Origin: Ficedula albicollis
Lineage: Eukaryota > Chordata > Aves > Passeriformes > Muscicapidae
DNA: 64,000 bases
NCBI RefSeq assembly: GCF_000247815.1
Contig: NC_021671.1
Coordinates: forward strand, 26,000,733-26,064,732
Reading direction: 5' to 3'
A model generated the notes under the pieces. That model did not search any database. It saw only the letters and a list, made by a program, of their open reading frames with translations, and was not told the DNA's origin. Below, piece by piece: positions 1 to 59,330 of this stretch (position 1 is the first letter of the stretch; the number at the start of each line of letters is the position of its first letter). The position numbers and the translations under genes are program-made.

Positions 1-625
1 GGAACGGGACAAGGAAAGGAGTAGCCCAGTCTTGCCCACAGAATCAGAATGCATTAAGTTGGAATAGACTTCTAGAGGTCATCTATCTACTACCCTGACA
101 GTTAGATCTGGTTTCTTGGGTCCAGATTTAGTTGAGTTTTGAGGATCTCCAAAGACAAGAAATTCAACCCTCTCTCTGGGGTTCTGTTCCAAGGCTGACC
201 ATCAGCATAAAAAAGATAAAAAAAGATAAAAATATAAAAAAAAGCTTTTATTTATGTTTCACTGAAATTTATCTCATACTTGTGGTCCATTGCTGCTTCT
301 ATCACTGAGACCCTCTGAGAAGGGACTCCATACTCTACCCTCCCTGTGGACAGCTGTAGACTGCAATAAAGTCTATAGCATAGATTCCCCATAATTATGT
401 GTTAAGGCTGAGCAAACCCAGCTCCATCAGACTGTCCAGATCCCATGAGCCATCTCTGTAATTAGGTGTTGTATTCACTGTGGTATAGCAACATCTTCCT
501 TGTTCTGGGCTGCCTAGATCTGAGCCAGAGCAATTACACAGATTTACTCAATGCAGTTCTACAAATGGGAGAAACAATCGGTTTGTAATGAATTCTAACT
601 GAATTCTAATTTGGTTTCTACTTAC
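1..625. other. Intron 48, partial
   Basis: AT-rich sequence downstream of exon 48's donor. I looked on the minus strand for the next NC1 exon (TAGSCL...-type start) and did not find it. No repeat recognised. Confidence 0.7.
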
Positions 626-45723
<45,098 letters not shown>

Positions 45724-48266
45724 CTGTGGAAGAAAAAAACCAATCAGCAACTACACAACTGAAGCTCCTTCTTCAATTAACTCACATATCCCATTTCTGT
45801 GCTCAAGGAACCTGTTACATAGCAAGAAGCTACATGTGACAGCAAAGAGCTCATGCTGGTACTTGAAAGAAGAATTATTATAAATAAAGAAATATTTATG
45901 GTTCAATATTAGACTTGGCAGGGGCTGAGTGTGGCATAACAGAAAAGCACTCTTTAAATATTAAGCCTATAAGCCTACCTGTGCTCTTCCAGAGGTGCTG
46001 CCAAATCCCAATAGAAAATCTAACAGCCCAAATCAGCAACTAAATTTCTGAAAACCACTAATATCACTGTTTAGTCAATTATGAATGGTAAATACCACTC
46101 TTCCTACACACCACTCACAACAGCAGGTTTTGGAGACCAGGTTTGTCCCAAACTTGAATTTCCTAGACTTGAATTTCAGGGTGGTTCAGAGACAGGTGCT
46201 TTGAGATACAGGATCTTCCCAAGAAGCTGAACACAAAATTGTATTTGTTTCATCTTTTTGATTCTACTTTAATGCTGTACAGGACACCTGTGCTGTTCCT
46301 CTCCCTACAACTCCAAATGTGTTTAAATCAGATAAATCTAGAGGCAGAAAACCTATTCACACTCTCGATCAATATTGCAGTCATTATACATTTAACTGTA
46401 TTTGGACTCCCAGTGGAATCAAGAGGAACACGATCCGAATAAAGGATGCAAAATCTACATGTAGAGAGAGGGGGGAAGAACTTATGCATGCCAATTCCTG
46501 GAAACAGCAAATCAAGCAAATCAAAAGCCACTGGTTCCATACAGGAAGTAACCAGAGTTGTCCTTTCAAGGTCTGATGTGGAGCAAGCAGAAACACTTCA
46601 TACTTTCTAAAACTGTGGGAATATTGGATGAATAAAAGATTAGGGTGAAACTGCAAAAAGAAGTTTCACAAGTTCGGAAAACAGTTAAAAAACAGGGCAC
46701 CTGCTTTAGAAACTCAAAATACAGCCATTTTCAAAGGATAGCAAAAAGAACATAAAATTAACAATGCTCAAAACACATAAAGGAACACTACAGAGACTTA
46801 AGGATTTTCAGCAAAACAGTGAGAGGTGAAATTGCAACTTGTAATTAACAAGCAATTTAGTATTTTATTTCAGGATGGTGATTAACAATGAACTCTTCTC
46901 CTGTTTGCTCAGGACAAAGATTCCCAGAAATATGCTGGCTACTTCGAGGTCAGCTGAGGACTGAGCAGACATGAGAACATCTGAGTCTTGGAGAGCTCAT
47001 TTGTCCAGGAAGTGTAAGAGGCATCTTGCAAAGAAAAAGTTATGACATGTAGACAGAGGAAACTGAGTGATAACCAACAGACATGGTGCTTTAGTGTCAG
47101 AAGATGAGAGGAAATGGAACATTTGTGGAGTTACTGGGTTGATACTGTTTTTTAGTTCCTTGTTCAGGATTTCATTAAAATGAAGAGACAAGGGGGAAGG
47201 GACATTATTGATGGGTATGAAGAGCAGGGCCAAGGAGGGAGGGAGAAAACTTCAGCTGAGATGATAAAAGCACAAGAAAGAAAAATCAAAATAACATTCA
47301 TTTATTAAAAATTCCTGACAGAAAAAAAACCCCATCCTGCTGCTTCTCCTCTCCATCTTCCCACAAAAATAAAATTTCTCACTAAAAGAGTACTTTCTGA
47401 GGCAAACATTCAGTTTTTCCTTGAAGTGCTGAAATGGCATGATCTTCTCTATTTGATTCCAAATACTCTTTATCATGGTTTGAGAATTCTTTATTTGGTT
47501 AGAGCCAAATCTGAAGCAGTGTATTAGACCAGAAAACAAAGCAAAACAAAGCAAACATCAGAACAGCTGGAGAAATATGTTTCTAGGTCAGCTGTAGAGG
47601 TACAAAGTCCAAGTTCTAAAGTAACTAAAATTCTTTTAAAAGTATTTAAGGAAGAACGCAACACAATGCAGGTCTCTGAATGAATGTTGAAATAATTAGC
47701 AATCCAAAATAAATCTGTAAAGTTAAAATTACATAAACCCATACTTTGACTGGCTAATTTGCACTACTGTCACAAGTGTAGTTCTACAAAATCAGTTGTT
47801 ATGTCCTTCGGACCAGAATTTCACACTGGGCACTTGCTCTCATGACCTGCTGTGAGATAGGCTGAAGAAGAAGAAAATACTCAAGTACATAAAACAACAT
47901 CTTCCACTGCTGAAGGAATGTTCAACATGTGAAAATGAGAAGGAAAAAATATTATTTTGACATCCACAGAGAAACATGCCTCATATGTAACACATGTGAC
48001 ACATCAGTAATGTGAAATGCAGCTGATACTTTCTGCACTCAGAACTTCTGCCCCTGAGGGTTTCACACGCTTGGAACCACTGCACCCTGCAACACAGAAA
48101 AATACAAAACTAAGGTTTACAGATCAGATTTTCACTTGGTCTAAGGCTCCCTTAGACCATTCTGGAACTGTAAAAGGGCCTTAACTTGTCTGTAAATCAC
48201 TTACTAAGGGAATGACTGCTTCAGCTGGCCAAGGAGGTTACCTAAAGGCATAAAATACATATAAAC

Positions 48267-50139
48267 TTGCAACTTCTAAGGCAACTATAGTCAATTCTCT
48301 GAAGGCTATCTCCAGCCTTCCAGGCTGCCCTGTCTGAGGGGTAAAACAGCTGGAGGAGCAGCCTTGAGACCATAACAAGTCACTTTGAGCTAAGATACAT
48401 TCAGGTTTCCCTGGAAACATTTTTATTTTCCCGACTTAAACTGTTAGGCCAAGAAGAAAAACAACTGGCTATTTGTCCAGAACTTCTGGACACCCAGTCA
48501 AGGTACTGGATGTTCCAAGGCCTGGAAAATATAATTCCTGAGCATGTGGAGGTCTGTACCACCCCAAAACCCGCAGACTCATGATTTCTCTTACTGGAAC
48601 TGAGCTCATCTTTTTGCAAGAGGGAAGTGAGGAAACATAAAAGAGACTGCATGTGTGAGAGCTGCTGGATCCCTCTCTGCATGCAACCTGCCCCTTGGCT
48701 GCTTATTCTAACAGGGAACCATGGACTTACACACTGCAACACCTCTCCCTCTACTCTGCCTTCCCATTGGATTTTAATGCAAAGCAAGCTCAGGGTAAAT
48801 AGTCCAGATTAAGTATGGTGCAAGAAGCCCACATTTCTGCAGTTTTAGGCTACACAATTAATGGGATTTAACTCCTTCATGCCACGCATGGACACTCAGA
48901 GAAGTCAGGGCAACCTAGTCCACCAAGACCCAGTAAGAGACCTAGGGATGTCTCCTGGGTTCCAGTCCCTTTCTTTAGTCCAGGTATCAGTCTTCCTCTT
49001 TGTACAATAGCCTTAGAAAATTAATGGTGCCAGTAGTCCAGGTATCAGTCTTCCTCTTTGTACAACAGCCTTAGAAAACTAATGGTGCCATCACTTGTAA
49101 GGACTAACAAATAAAGCTTTTACTTCAATACTCCTGTTTGAGTTAGTACAAACTTTTATCATATTTTTTTTGAATCAGTGATACTAGCACTTGTAAGGAC
49201 TAACAAATAAAGCTTTTACTTCAATACTCCTGTTTGAGTTAGTACAAACTTTTATCATATTTTTTTTTTGATTTGCAACTTCTAAGGCAACTATAGTCAA
49301 TTCTCTGAAGGCTATCTCCAGCCTTCCAGGCTGCCCTGTCTGAGGGGTAAAACAGCTGGAGGAGCAGCCTTGAGACCATAACAAGTCACTTTGAGCTAAG
49401 ATACATTCAGGTTTCCCTGGAAACATTTTTATTTTCCCGACTTAAACTGTTAGGCCAAGAAGAAAAACAACTGGCTATTTGTCCAGAACTTCTGGACACC
49501 CAGTCAAGGTACTGGATGTTCCAAGGCCTGGAAAATATAATTCCTGAGCATGTGGAGGTCTGTACCACCCCAAAACCCGCAGACTCATGATTTCTCTTAC
49601 TGGAACTGAGCTCATCTTTTTGCAAGAGGGAAGTGAGGAAACATAAAAGAGACTGCATGTGTGAGAGCTGCTGGATCCCTCTCTGCATGCAACCTGCCCC
49701 TTGGCTGCTTATTCTAACAGGGAACCATGGACTTACACACTGCAACACCTCTCCCTCTACTCTGCCTTCCCATTGGATTTTAATGCAAAGCAAGCTCAGG
49801 GTAAATAGTCCAGATTAAGTATGGTGCAAGAAGCCCACATTTCTGCAGTTTTAGGCTACACAATTAATGGGATTTAACTCCTTCATGCCACCCATGGACA
49901 CTCAGAGAAGTCAGGGCAACCTACTCCACCAAGACCCAGTAAGAGACCTAGGGATGTCTCCTGGGTTCCAGTCCCTTTCTTTAGTCCAGGTATCAGTCTT
50001 CCTCTTTGTACAATAGCCTTAGAAAATTAATGGTGCCAGCACTTGTAAGGACTAACAAATAAAGCTTTTACTTCAATACTCCTGTTTGAGTTAGTACAAA
50101 CTTTTATCATATTTTTTTTGAATCAGTGATACTACACTA
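48267..50139. repeat. 1,006-bp tandem duplication with nested duplications
   Basis: Unit 1 starts ttgcaacttctaaggcaac at 48267 and unit 2 at 49273, with only a few substitutions over about 870 bases. Unit 1 additionally holds a nested 58-bp duplication (48976/49034) and a nested 96-bp duplication (49092/49188). Unit 2 has single copies of both. Confidence 0.95.
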
Positions 50140-52533
50140 AACTACAGTAAAATTCTATCAGAGTATCTACACTGAACAAGAGAATACAGGAATTCTACCA
50201 TCCTTAAACTGTAAAGTCATAAGATTGAAGGGTATCCTACTGTCATTGAGTAGATCAGACCCCACACATCACTGAGGTAATAAATATACTGCTGCTTTCC
50301 TACCTGAAGTGGCTTACTTGGAACTTCAAGATCAGATTAAGCTGTCACTTATTATGCTGTACAGAACAGACATAAGCATGTCCTGAAGATGCCGTGCCTT
50401 GCCTTGCAAGGAAACGCTTGACCTGCAGCACCCTTCCCCTGCCTGCCTGCCTCTTCCTTTCTTCATTCCCTATTCCAGCCAAACAGCCCAACAGTAAGTG
50501 CTTGTGCTTCATTTATGCTGCAACTCATTAAGCACATACCCTGCATAAACTGGCAAGCACCAGGTCATCACTGCTACCCCACTTATTTTTTGCTCAGCAC
50601 TGAGATTTCTAGCTGTGATGCATGAAGAGCATGAGACTCCAACTGCAAGGGTTATGTATTGTTCAAGTTCCAATATTCACAGCTGCAAAATCTTGGCAAG
50701 TAATATTGAAAGAGCTTCTGCTTCTTACAAATCAATTCATGAGACTCAAAAATTAAAGCAGATGTAACCATGTCATCTGTACCTCTGCTGATTCAATGCA
50801 AGCTGTCAGAAAGCACAAAGGAGAACACATTACTCAGCTCCCAAAAATGCATATTCTGCCACTCAGCTGCTGAAAATGTGGAGGTGCTACGTAAAAAGAC
50901 AGCAGGTGCTCAGTCACCACTGCACTCATTTAATAAGCAAGATGACTGTGTTAGCTCAGCTTTTGTGAAATGCCTTTGCATTAGGTAGTTCAAATTAAAA
51001 TTGAATGGGCTTCTAAACAGGCATGAACCTGTTATGAGCTTCACTGAATGGGCTGACATTTTTTTCTGACACCTACCCTTCCAAATTAGCCATGAAATGC
51101 TGTTTGGCACATGGAACAACTGCAGATTGCTAAGCAAGAGAGTCACAAAGTAAGTAATTTCAGAAGATTCAGCTGTAATATATCAAGGGCTGAGGGGGAG
51201 GAAATAATCACCACCCCATTATAAATTATTTCCCCTATTACTCTGCCTAGGGACTGCTGGGCTGGGAGATATTAGGCTTGAGAGACTGGTAACATGGATA
51301 TAAATCAGCTGCTTCCCGAAGTGTGGGCTCACAGGGTGTCTGTGTCTGTACAAATATGATGTTCTCAGGCTCTCCAGAGACTCAGGCACATGGTGAATAA
51401 CAATGTGGATCTTCCCAAAGCCATTTGAAAGATGCTTCATTTCTTAACATTTGCCTCTGCCAGAGATCCCCCAGCAGCTGAAACAGCAGGACAGACACGT
51501 GTCTGTCCTTCAGCTGAGAAGGCATAAAACTCAGTCTAGGGGAAAGACTTCACAAGGCAGCTAGACTGATCTACCCAGCAAAGGTGGCTCTTCTCTTTTT
51601 AAAGGGATGGTGCCACCTCACCCTTCTTTACACCACTGGTATGATTCCCTCATTCTCCACTGCACCAGTTCAGCTCACTAAATTTACTCCCTTTTCTTTA
51701 GTGAGTGAGCTTGGTCTGGCCTCTGCGAGCTGAGGAGCTCACCAGGTGGCCAGGGAGCTGCCAAAGCCAATGCAAGGAGGACATAGCAGGACACAAGGAG
51801 ATGAGGTGGAATGGCAGCAAGAGCAGTTTCTCACACCAGCACAGTGGGGTTTGCTGGAGCTCATCCACCACAGCTCCTCAGCTGTGCCTTCACTGCAAGG
51901 GAAACTGAGCTGGAGCCAACACATCCCTGGCCTTGCCAGAGGGCTGTCTTCAGGCCAGTTTCACTGCTGACTCCAACGTGTTGTGAACTCAGAATTCCTC
52001 TCTCAAGTGCACGTGCTATCCTGCTCCCAAGAGTTAATATACCAAGGGCATATTTGGCAAAGAAATGCAATGGTTTCAAGACCAAAACTGACAAAAAAGT
52101 TTCCAAAAAGAGTAAAAAAAGAGCCTGACTGTTAACAGGAAAACCTGCCATTCAAAACAGTCATTACACCTTGATGCTCCAGTGCAACCTCAAAATCCAC
52201 AGCAATGGACAACAGCCTTGCAGTGTACTACAGGTTTCTACCCAGACTATCCCCAGCTATCACATGAGAGGTAAATACAGGCTCTGGTTTTGTTCCTTCA
52301 GCTGATGTAACTGTGAGAACTCAAGTGAATTGGCTCCGAGGTGTCAGAGCAGTAATTACAGTGTGCAGTGGGAAACAGCATTGTGTGACCTGAGCAACGC
52401 TGTCAAGTCACAGTGCCTCTCTCCACACTCTTTTAACATGTATTAGAGAGTTGTAATTGGCTCAGTGTTACTCAGTGTTTCATTAGAGAAGACACAGAGA
52501 ATAGACAATTCTTTATTAAAATGGTATTTTTAA

Positions 52534-52552
52534 CCACCAGAGGGAGCACTGG
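52534..52552 (+). promoter_or_regulatory. CTCF-like motif
   Basis: ccaccagagggagcactgg resembles the CTCF core (CCAnnAGrnGGCrs), with A in place of the usual C after the GG. This is sequence resemblance only, in intron 2. Confidence 0.25.
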
Positions 52553-55513
52553 CCCTGAATATATTTCAGGAATAAAATAAACATGTACAGTAAATGTCAT
52601 CTGTTTGTCCTCAGCTGCACTTAGCATTTTCAGTATTTTATTGAAAGTGTGAAGTGGATATCAGTCAAGCAGAATTATTGCTATATGCTTACAGGACATG
52701 TGTCCTCAAATGCACTGAGCATGTTTAACATTACAAAATTCCCACTGCACATTCTTCAGCAGAATCTATCTGCACCATAGCTATACAATTCTGGAGCCAC
52801 ACAAGTAACAAGTCATTAATTACACAAACATAACTCTGCAGACATGCAAAGAATCTGTGTAGGAGCTCTGTAAAGATCTTGGCTCACCCAGAAGTTTTGG
52901 GGCTGAGTACAGTATGTGGAACGGAAGAGGGGCTAAGGCAGAGAGAGGGGGGAGAGTCAGCAAAACCTGGATTCTTGCTGCCAGGAAGCATCTGAAAGAG
53001 CTCAGTCCCATGGAAACGTGAGTGCAGCATTTCTGGCTGACTAGCAGAAGCAGCAGCCATGAGAGTCTCACACTGCCTGCACAGCTCCAGCCAGGCTGGC
53101 TGAGCCCCTGAACAGCCTCCAGCACTACCAGGGCTGCTCCACATCAGACTCAGACATGCACCACAACAAAGGGCCACCCCAAAGCTGCTGGGGAACAGCT
53201 CTCCTGCTCATGACCTCCTTGCCATGCTCATTCTGCATCTCCTTCTCCCTTTGCTCCTCCCCAGTGACCTTTCCCTGTGGGACTCCTTCAGTGCTGCACT
53301 CAAAACGAACTCTCAGGCTGCATTTTGAGGGGAGGACACTGGGAAGGAAGCATCTATTCATGGTGCCATACAGGGGCAGGCACTCTGATCACCAAAGCTT
53401 TGTTCCTTCACTCCCTGACAGGATTTCTCTTCCTACTATGGAAGTATCCTTTCTCAAGGATCATGAATTTACAACACTGAGGAACCCCTGCAGTTTGATG
53501 CAAGATGAGCCCAAACCTCCAATAGTGATTCCATTGACATAAACATTTAATTAGAGAACTTTTCAGGTTTAAGGTTCAGAGACTGAGCCTGGGCTTTTGC
53601 CTTCTAAACACTAAAGAATGCTTAGAGCAAAGCATATTTCTGTGGCACCTCATGGCTGCACAGAACATTCCTCAGGAAGCTGCTAAGTGCTTCCCAGGAG
53701 CATAAAAATAGAAATAACAATCTTTGATTATCCTTTTCCCTACATATCAGTAAGTATGTTCTTAGCTGGTGCTCAAGTGTGTCTCAAAGAAATTCACAAG
53801 TTGAATAAGAAGTAAAATGGGTGAATTAAAATTAACATTCAAAAGCCAATCATGGCTATAATTTAATTGGTGCTAAGCAACTGGTTTCCTATCAACATCA
53901 TACAGTTTCAGCTAAACCAACTACAAGTAAGAGCCCCTCCCTACATAATTTAGAATTCTTCTTCATGTAATTCCTCTTCTTCCTCGACCTGCAGTTATTC
54001 CTCATTTTCCAAATGTAGCAGCCAGTTTTTTCAGTGCAGCTGCCCAAAGTTCACATTTTAGGACTTCTTGAGCCATGCACACTCTTATCTTAAGTTCTCA
54101 ATATTTCCTTATATTTGCATGTCTTTTGTTCTCTTTGTGTGACATTGCATCCCAGTGTAGATAAATGTTACAGATTCAGAAGTAGCTGGGATGCTGAGGG
54201 GGTATGTATTTATTCATAGCATGACTGAGGACATGCTATATGAAGTACAGAAATAAAAAATGAGAGAGAAGAAGAGGACAACTGGCAGCAACTAAACTTT
54301 ATCTTCAGCTGTGGAAGTTTGCCTGCACAGAGTTTGGCAATTTAAAGTATGAGGTTCATTGTCTTTATGTTTAAACTTTTCTTGATTTAAAAAAAAAGGG
54401 AAAAAAAAGCCCAACACAATAACACAGTCTGTGATGTTTCAGAAGGAACTCACACAAACCTTTTTACAAAGGTACACATCTTCAATTTTACTTTATTTTT
54501 TAAATCTTTTATTGCACATGGGTCAAGGAGCCTCCTCTCATCAGCAAGAGTCGCTCAGGGGAACAGAAGAACTCAAAGAACCATAAGGGAAGAGGATGTT
54601 TGAAGGACAAATGTGTTTGCACTGTAAAATGAAAAAGGAAATTCTATCACCTGCATACAGGTTGAATCAAAAGGGTGCTATATTTCCCACCCCTTCTAAT
54701 CATCTGTTGAACACATTAGGTCTGAGTAACTCTTCCTTTGTTTTATTACACATTGTATTAAATCACTTCCAGTGTTGAAGGTCCAAGAATATAAGGGGTA
54801 AAAATGCTCCACACCCTTCCTACTTCATTAATGAAAATTATTTAGCATTTGTTTGCATTTGGCATTGTTTAAAGGCTCACATTTAAAGATGAAACAGCAA
54901 AGGAAAAAAGGGTCTTTAACTTCTCTGGGTTTTTTAATTTATTTTTGTTCGGATCCTAGACCAGGAATGAAATGTGACGTTACATGCAAGTTTTATTCTG
55001 CTGCCAAAGGTTCGTCATGGACATATTTACAGAAAATAATCTCTTCCATAAATAGTAAAAACATGGGCAGCTGGTCCTAGACAGTACAGACTGCAATAAA
55101 GTTCTCATAAAGAGGTACTCATATCTTGAGGGTATGTGACAGTACTATTTGAGACAGTGCTTTTATGGGTCAGGTTGTAAATGGCATTTCTAACGTTTTA
55201 AACATTTTGAAAGTTCCATAGGAGTAAAATATCCTTCCACAAAATAGAGGAAATATTCTGGCTTCTGACTTTTAATCGTGTAAATATCACAAGGCAGACA
55301 ACATTGTGCCTCAAAAGTGTCAATCAGTACTTCTTCACTTTATATATTTTTGTAATACCACCAGGGTTATTCAGCCTAAATCAATGAAGTTAACACAGAT
55401 GCAATAATTATTAACAATAATAAAAACAAGTATCTTTCTTATTTTGACATTATAGAGGATGTCAGCATCCTTGTCAGTAAGTGAAGTTGGTGCCTTTAAG
55501 GTTTTCCTGGCCA

Positions 55514-55514
<1 letters not shown>

Positions 55515-55557
<43 letters not shown>
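55515..55557 (+). repeat. Poly-A tract, 43 bases
   Basis: Uninterrupted run of 43 A. It directly borders a GC-rich block (about 55558-55760) that contrasts with the AT-rich intron. An aataaa lies about 100 bases upstream, rather far for a retroposed transcript end, and I saw no clear target-site duplication. Confidence 0.9.
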
Positions 55558-55558
<1 letters not shown>

Positions 55559-58500
55559 CCAAGAGGCCGGTCAGAATAAATGACATCCGTAATGTCTGAC
55601 TGCCACCCAGAGGACCCCGCGGGGAAGTGACCCAGGCCAGGCCGGGACAGGCTCCTGGGACACTGCCAGCCCTGGCACAGCCCTTCCCTGCCGCCCCTCC
55701 CTGCTCCTCCTCACAGCTGGTGGAGCCCAGTGACAGACAGTGGGCAAAGGCAGCTCCGCTATCTAAAGCCTGTACTCTGGAGAGTTTCACAAACACTCCA
55801 TTTTCCCTTTTTTTTTTTTGATGAGTGAAAGGGTGTCACTCAGTTCTCCTACCTCAACACTGATTTCACTGCATTTAATACCCAGAACTTCCTACAGAAC
55901 TTCTTTTAATAGAAGAAGACAGTTATACAGAAGTTATACAGAAGTTCTTTTTAAAATTCCTTTTATAGGAATTTTACGGGGCTGAATGTGTCCTTGCTGG
56001 ATTTCTACTCTCTCAGACAGAAATGAAGTTGTAGTTCAGGTGCTGGGATCACATCCTTAACTCAGTGTCCCATTAAAGGTGCTGCGATACAGATGGAGCA
56101 GCACTGGCTTCTCTATTCATTGCTGCTATACCAGCCTTTGGTATTCCTCCCTTTATTTCACCTAACTCCTGGCATCGGAGCCAGAAGGCAGTTCAGACTA
56201 CTCCTCTGCACTAGAGTCCCGGCCTCCATCACCACCACTTAAAAACATTTCTTCTGCAGTTCTGCATTGTCTTTCAGTCTTTGCTTGGCATTCCAGCAAA
56301 CCTAACAAAATTAAGGGTTACCAAACCCCCTAAAGGCTTTAAGTATTCTGCTAACTAGCCATGAAATGCTTTTGTTGCATCTGTTTACAGACAGTGAGAA
56401 AAGAGAGAAAACCCCATTTGATGCTAGTGACTCTGCTCACTCACTCAGCTCAGTACACTGTGCACACTGAACTTTGACACAAGCCTTGGTGAGAATTATT
56501 TTTGTTGGCATATCAATACATTCTAAGATGTTCCAGCTGAACTTCGGTGGAAGTTGTCACATGCTTTCTTTAAGAGCTACAAAATTTATGGGTACATTTT
56601 GCCATTCTAATCACTCTTAAATATTCTAAGAGACATAAACATGATTTTCCAGACAGGCATCAAGGTTTCTTTTCTCTGGGCTTTGCCTTCATTTTGTGTT
56701 TCTTTTGCTGTTAAAGATTACATAAGAGAACACTTTATCTACTACTGAAAATTAGTCATTATTTTCATCATTTAATTGAACTTTCTTTGCTCTGTTATCA
56801 ATAGTTCAATTAACTATTCTGTAGCCCTTTCTTAGGTATTGTAGTTACTTGAAGAGAAATGTAAATCCTCTTCAACACCTCCTAAATATGGTTTCCCAAC
56901 TGTTTTTGACCTATTGTGATATTAAACTTCTTTTGTGGCTAAACTAAATATGTTTTCCAGCAGGTTAGAAACTTCCCTGTGTGATAAAGTACTCCCACTA
57001 TCACTCTTTTAAGAGCTACTTCAGGTTTCCTCTTTTAAAATCCCATTTTCATGCTACTTCTTAGTGTTCTGTCTCCTTCCAGGCATATACTGTTACAAGC
57101 TTTGCTATTGCTTCTGCTGAAAGTGGTTTTGAGAGCTTTGTATAAAATTTGGCTTTTTACCCTTCCTTAATGAAACCCAAACTTTGAGAAAATCCAGATC
57201 TGCTTTTCTGAAGGCCAACATTATATGGCCAGATGTTTTCAGTGACTAATCTAAGTTATGACCTTTCTCTGAAAGCATAGGTCTAAAATCTGAAATAAGA
57301 AGTAGCTGAAAGGAAGCAAACAACTAACTACCATGAAGTATGAGATTAAAAAAAAAAAAATTAAAAAAAAATCAACTTCCCAAACCACTTTTTGCTCTTG
57401 GCTAGAAAGACTAGAAAGTGATTTAAGAAGACTACCATATACCATATTACTATGGTTCCCTAGTGATAATTATACACACCCAGGTCACTTCTTGTGAATA
57501 TTGCTATAGAGAAAATGTACACTGAGACTGAGTACTAAGTGCATCAAGGATTAAATACTTGTATGGGAACTGAGATATCACAGAACTGTCTATTTTAATG
57601 TCTGTCTTGGTCTGAGATTCCCAGCAAATACAAAATAAATTGAAGAGCAGAATGATTTAAAGAAACTTAAAGGGTTAACTACAAAATGCAGCTACTGCTG
57701 TACCCCAGAGTTTGCTGCCTCAGACTCCTAAACTGCACCCACAAAGCCCTCCAGCATCACAGAGTTTTAGTGGGCAATTAGACCAGATACTGAAATCTGC
57801 ACATCAGGACAGAAGTTTTGCAATCAGTATCTAGTCAGTAGATATCTGTATGGACATAATTTTAAATGTGGGAAGATTTCAAGCTATGCACAGGTATTGC
57901 ACAGGCACTGGACATCTTTGCTTCCTGAGCATGAAGATTTCAGAGAAGCAGAGGTCTTACACATCTTTTCATGTCTTACTCTGATCTCACACTGGGGAAA
58001 CTTCACTGACCTCATTGGAGGCTCACACACTTCAGATCAAGCTAAGGCCCTGCAATCCTTCAAGAAACCATAATGAAGGCATACACTAACAGCTGTTGTG
58101 CAAATTTAAAATCAAGCCCTGTGAGCTTATTTCATGAAGAACAGAGCTTGAGCTCATTGTGCCAATACCCTTATAATCAAAGATAATGCATCTAGCAACA
58201 GCTGCTTAAAAGGTTGTATTGTGCCAATTTAAATATTACTTTGTGAATACCTTCAGAAGTCAGCTCTGAAAGCTAAATATGAGCATGTCACAGCATAAAA
58301 TACTACTGCTTTTACAGCCCTCTTTCCATAAATTGATCAGTGTAATCCACTGGGTGGTATTAATCAAAGATACCCACTGTACTGAGTGCAAAAGCATCTC
58401 TTAATATAGAAAATGTTGTCAGAGACAATTGGGACAAATGGTTCCCATAACTATTTAAAACTAAGAAAAGCTGATGGTTTCAGATGCCACTTAGAAGATT

Positions 58501-59066
58501 AGTCTGACAGCTGGGAAAGAGTAGGAAACTTTTCAACATTTAGCATATCACAGTCAATATTATTCAAAGTTGTTTGGTCTTTTGTTTTTTTCAAGAATAG
58601 CAGCTCTCTTCATGAAACATGATGTTCTTTTAACCTGATTTGAATTAAAAAGATTATTTTTCTGAGTAAAGGCTAAATCAATAAAAATATTGATTTATAA
58701 AATATATTGATTTATAATAATATTGATTGTCAAAGCAGAATTGACAAAAAACCATTGTGACAATATCCCGACTTTCAAAAATATTTATGAATCACAAGTT
58801 TCCCTGCAGAACATCAGATCTGCAGCTGATCAGGATCTTTGCTTATTTTATTACTGTCTTCTGAGTTTGCCCTTTCAGGCATAATTAGATGATTTCATGT
58901 TATCTGTTAGCCCTTTCCAGACTGCAGACAAATCCTTGCCTCCCACATTGTCTGCCATCCCCAGAGTACATTATTTGGTTGTGGTTTCCTTAGTGTCCCA
59001 GTTCATGGTCTTTCCAACTCAGGCACAGACTGGTGCTGGACACAAAGTTCCTACAGCAGCCACTTT

Positions 59067-59330
59067 ACAGAATCACAGAATCACTGGGTTGGGAGAGACC
59101 TTTAAGGCCACTGAGTCCAACCCGTGCCCTAACACTTCAACTAAACCCTGGCACCAAGTGCCACATCCAGTCTTTTTTTAAACACATCCAGGGATGGTGA
59201 CTCCACCACCTCCACAGACAGACTATTCCAGTACTGTATCCCTCTTCCCACAAAAATTTTTTTCCTAATATCCACCCTATGTTTCCCTTGGTGCAGCTTA
59301 AGACTGTGTCCTTTCGTTCTCAGGGGACTT
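59067..59330 (-). mobile_element. CR1 LINE 3' fragment
   Basis: The plus strand starts cagaatcacagaatcactgg, then gttgggagagacctttaagg, and continues with a catccagggatggtgactcc block and a tttttcctaatatccaccct block, the inverse of the CR1 3' end. The copy is truncated and non-coding. Confidence 0.9.

Noticed and set aside
48401..49793. Two identical 128-residue minus-strand open frames (48401-48787 and 49407-49793)
   Set aside because: They are identical because the DNA is duplicated. No domain, splice context or conserved feature was seen in the translation.
51061..51130. Minus-strand sequence before a possible gtaggt donor near 51075, considered as exon 2
   Set aside because: The translation lacks glycine repeats and the expected cysteines.
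55371..55557. Processed pseudogene ending in the poly-A tract
   Set aside because: No recognisable coding remnant, no target-site duplication seen, and the aataaa is about 100 bases away, so only the simple repeat is annotated.
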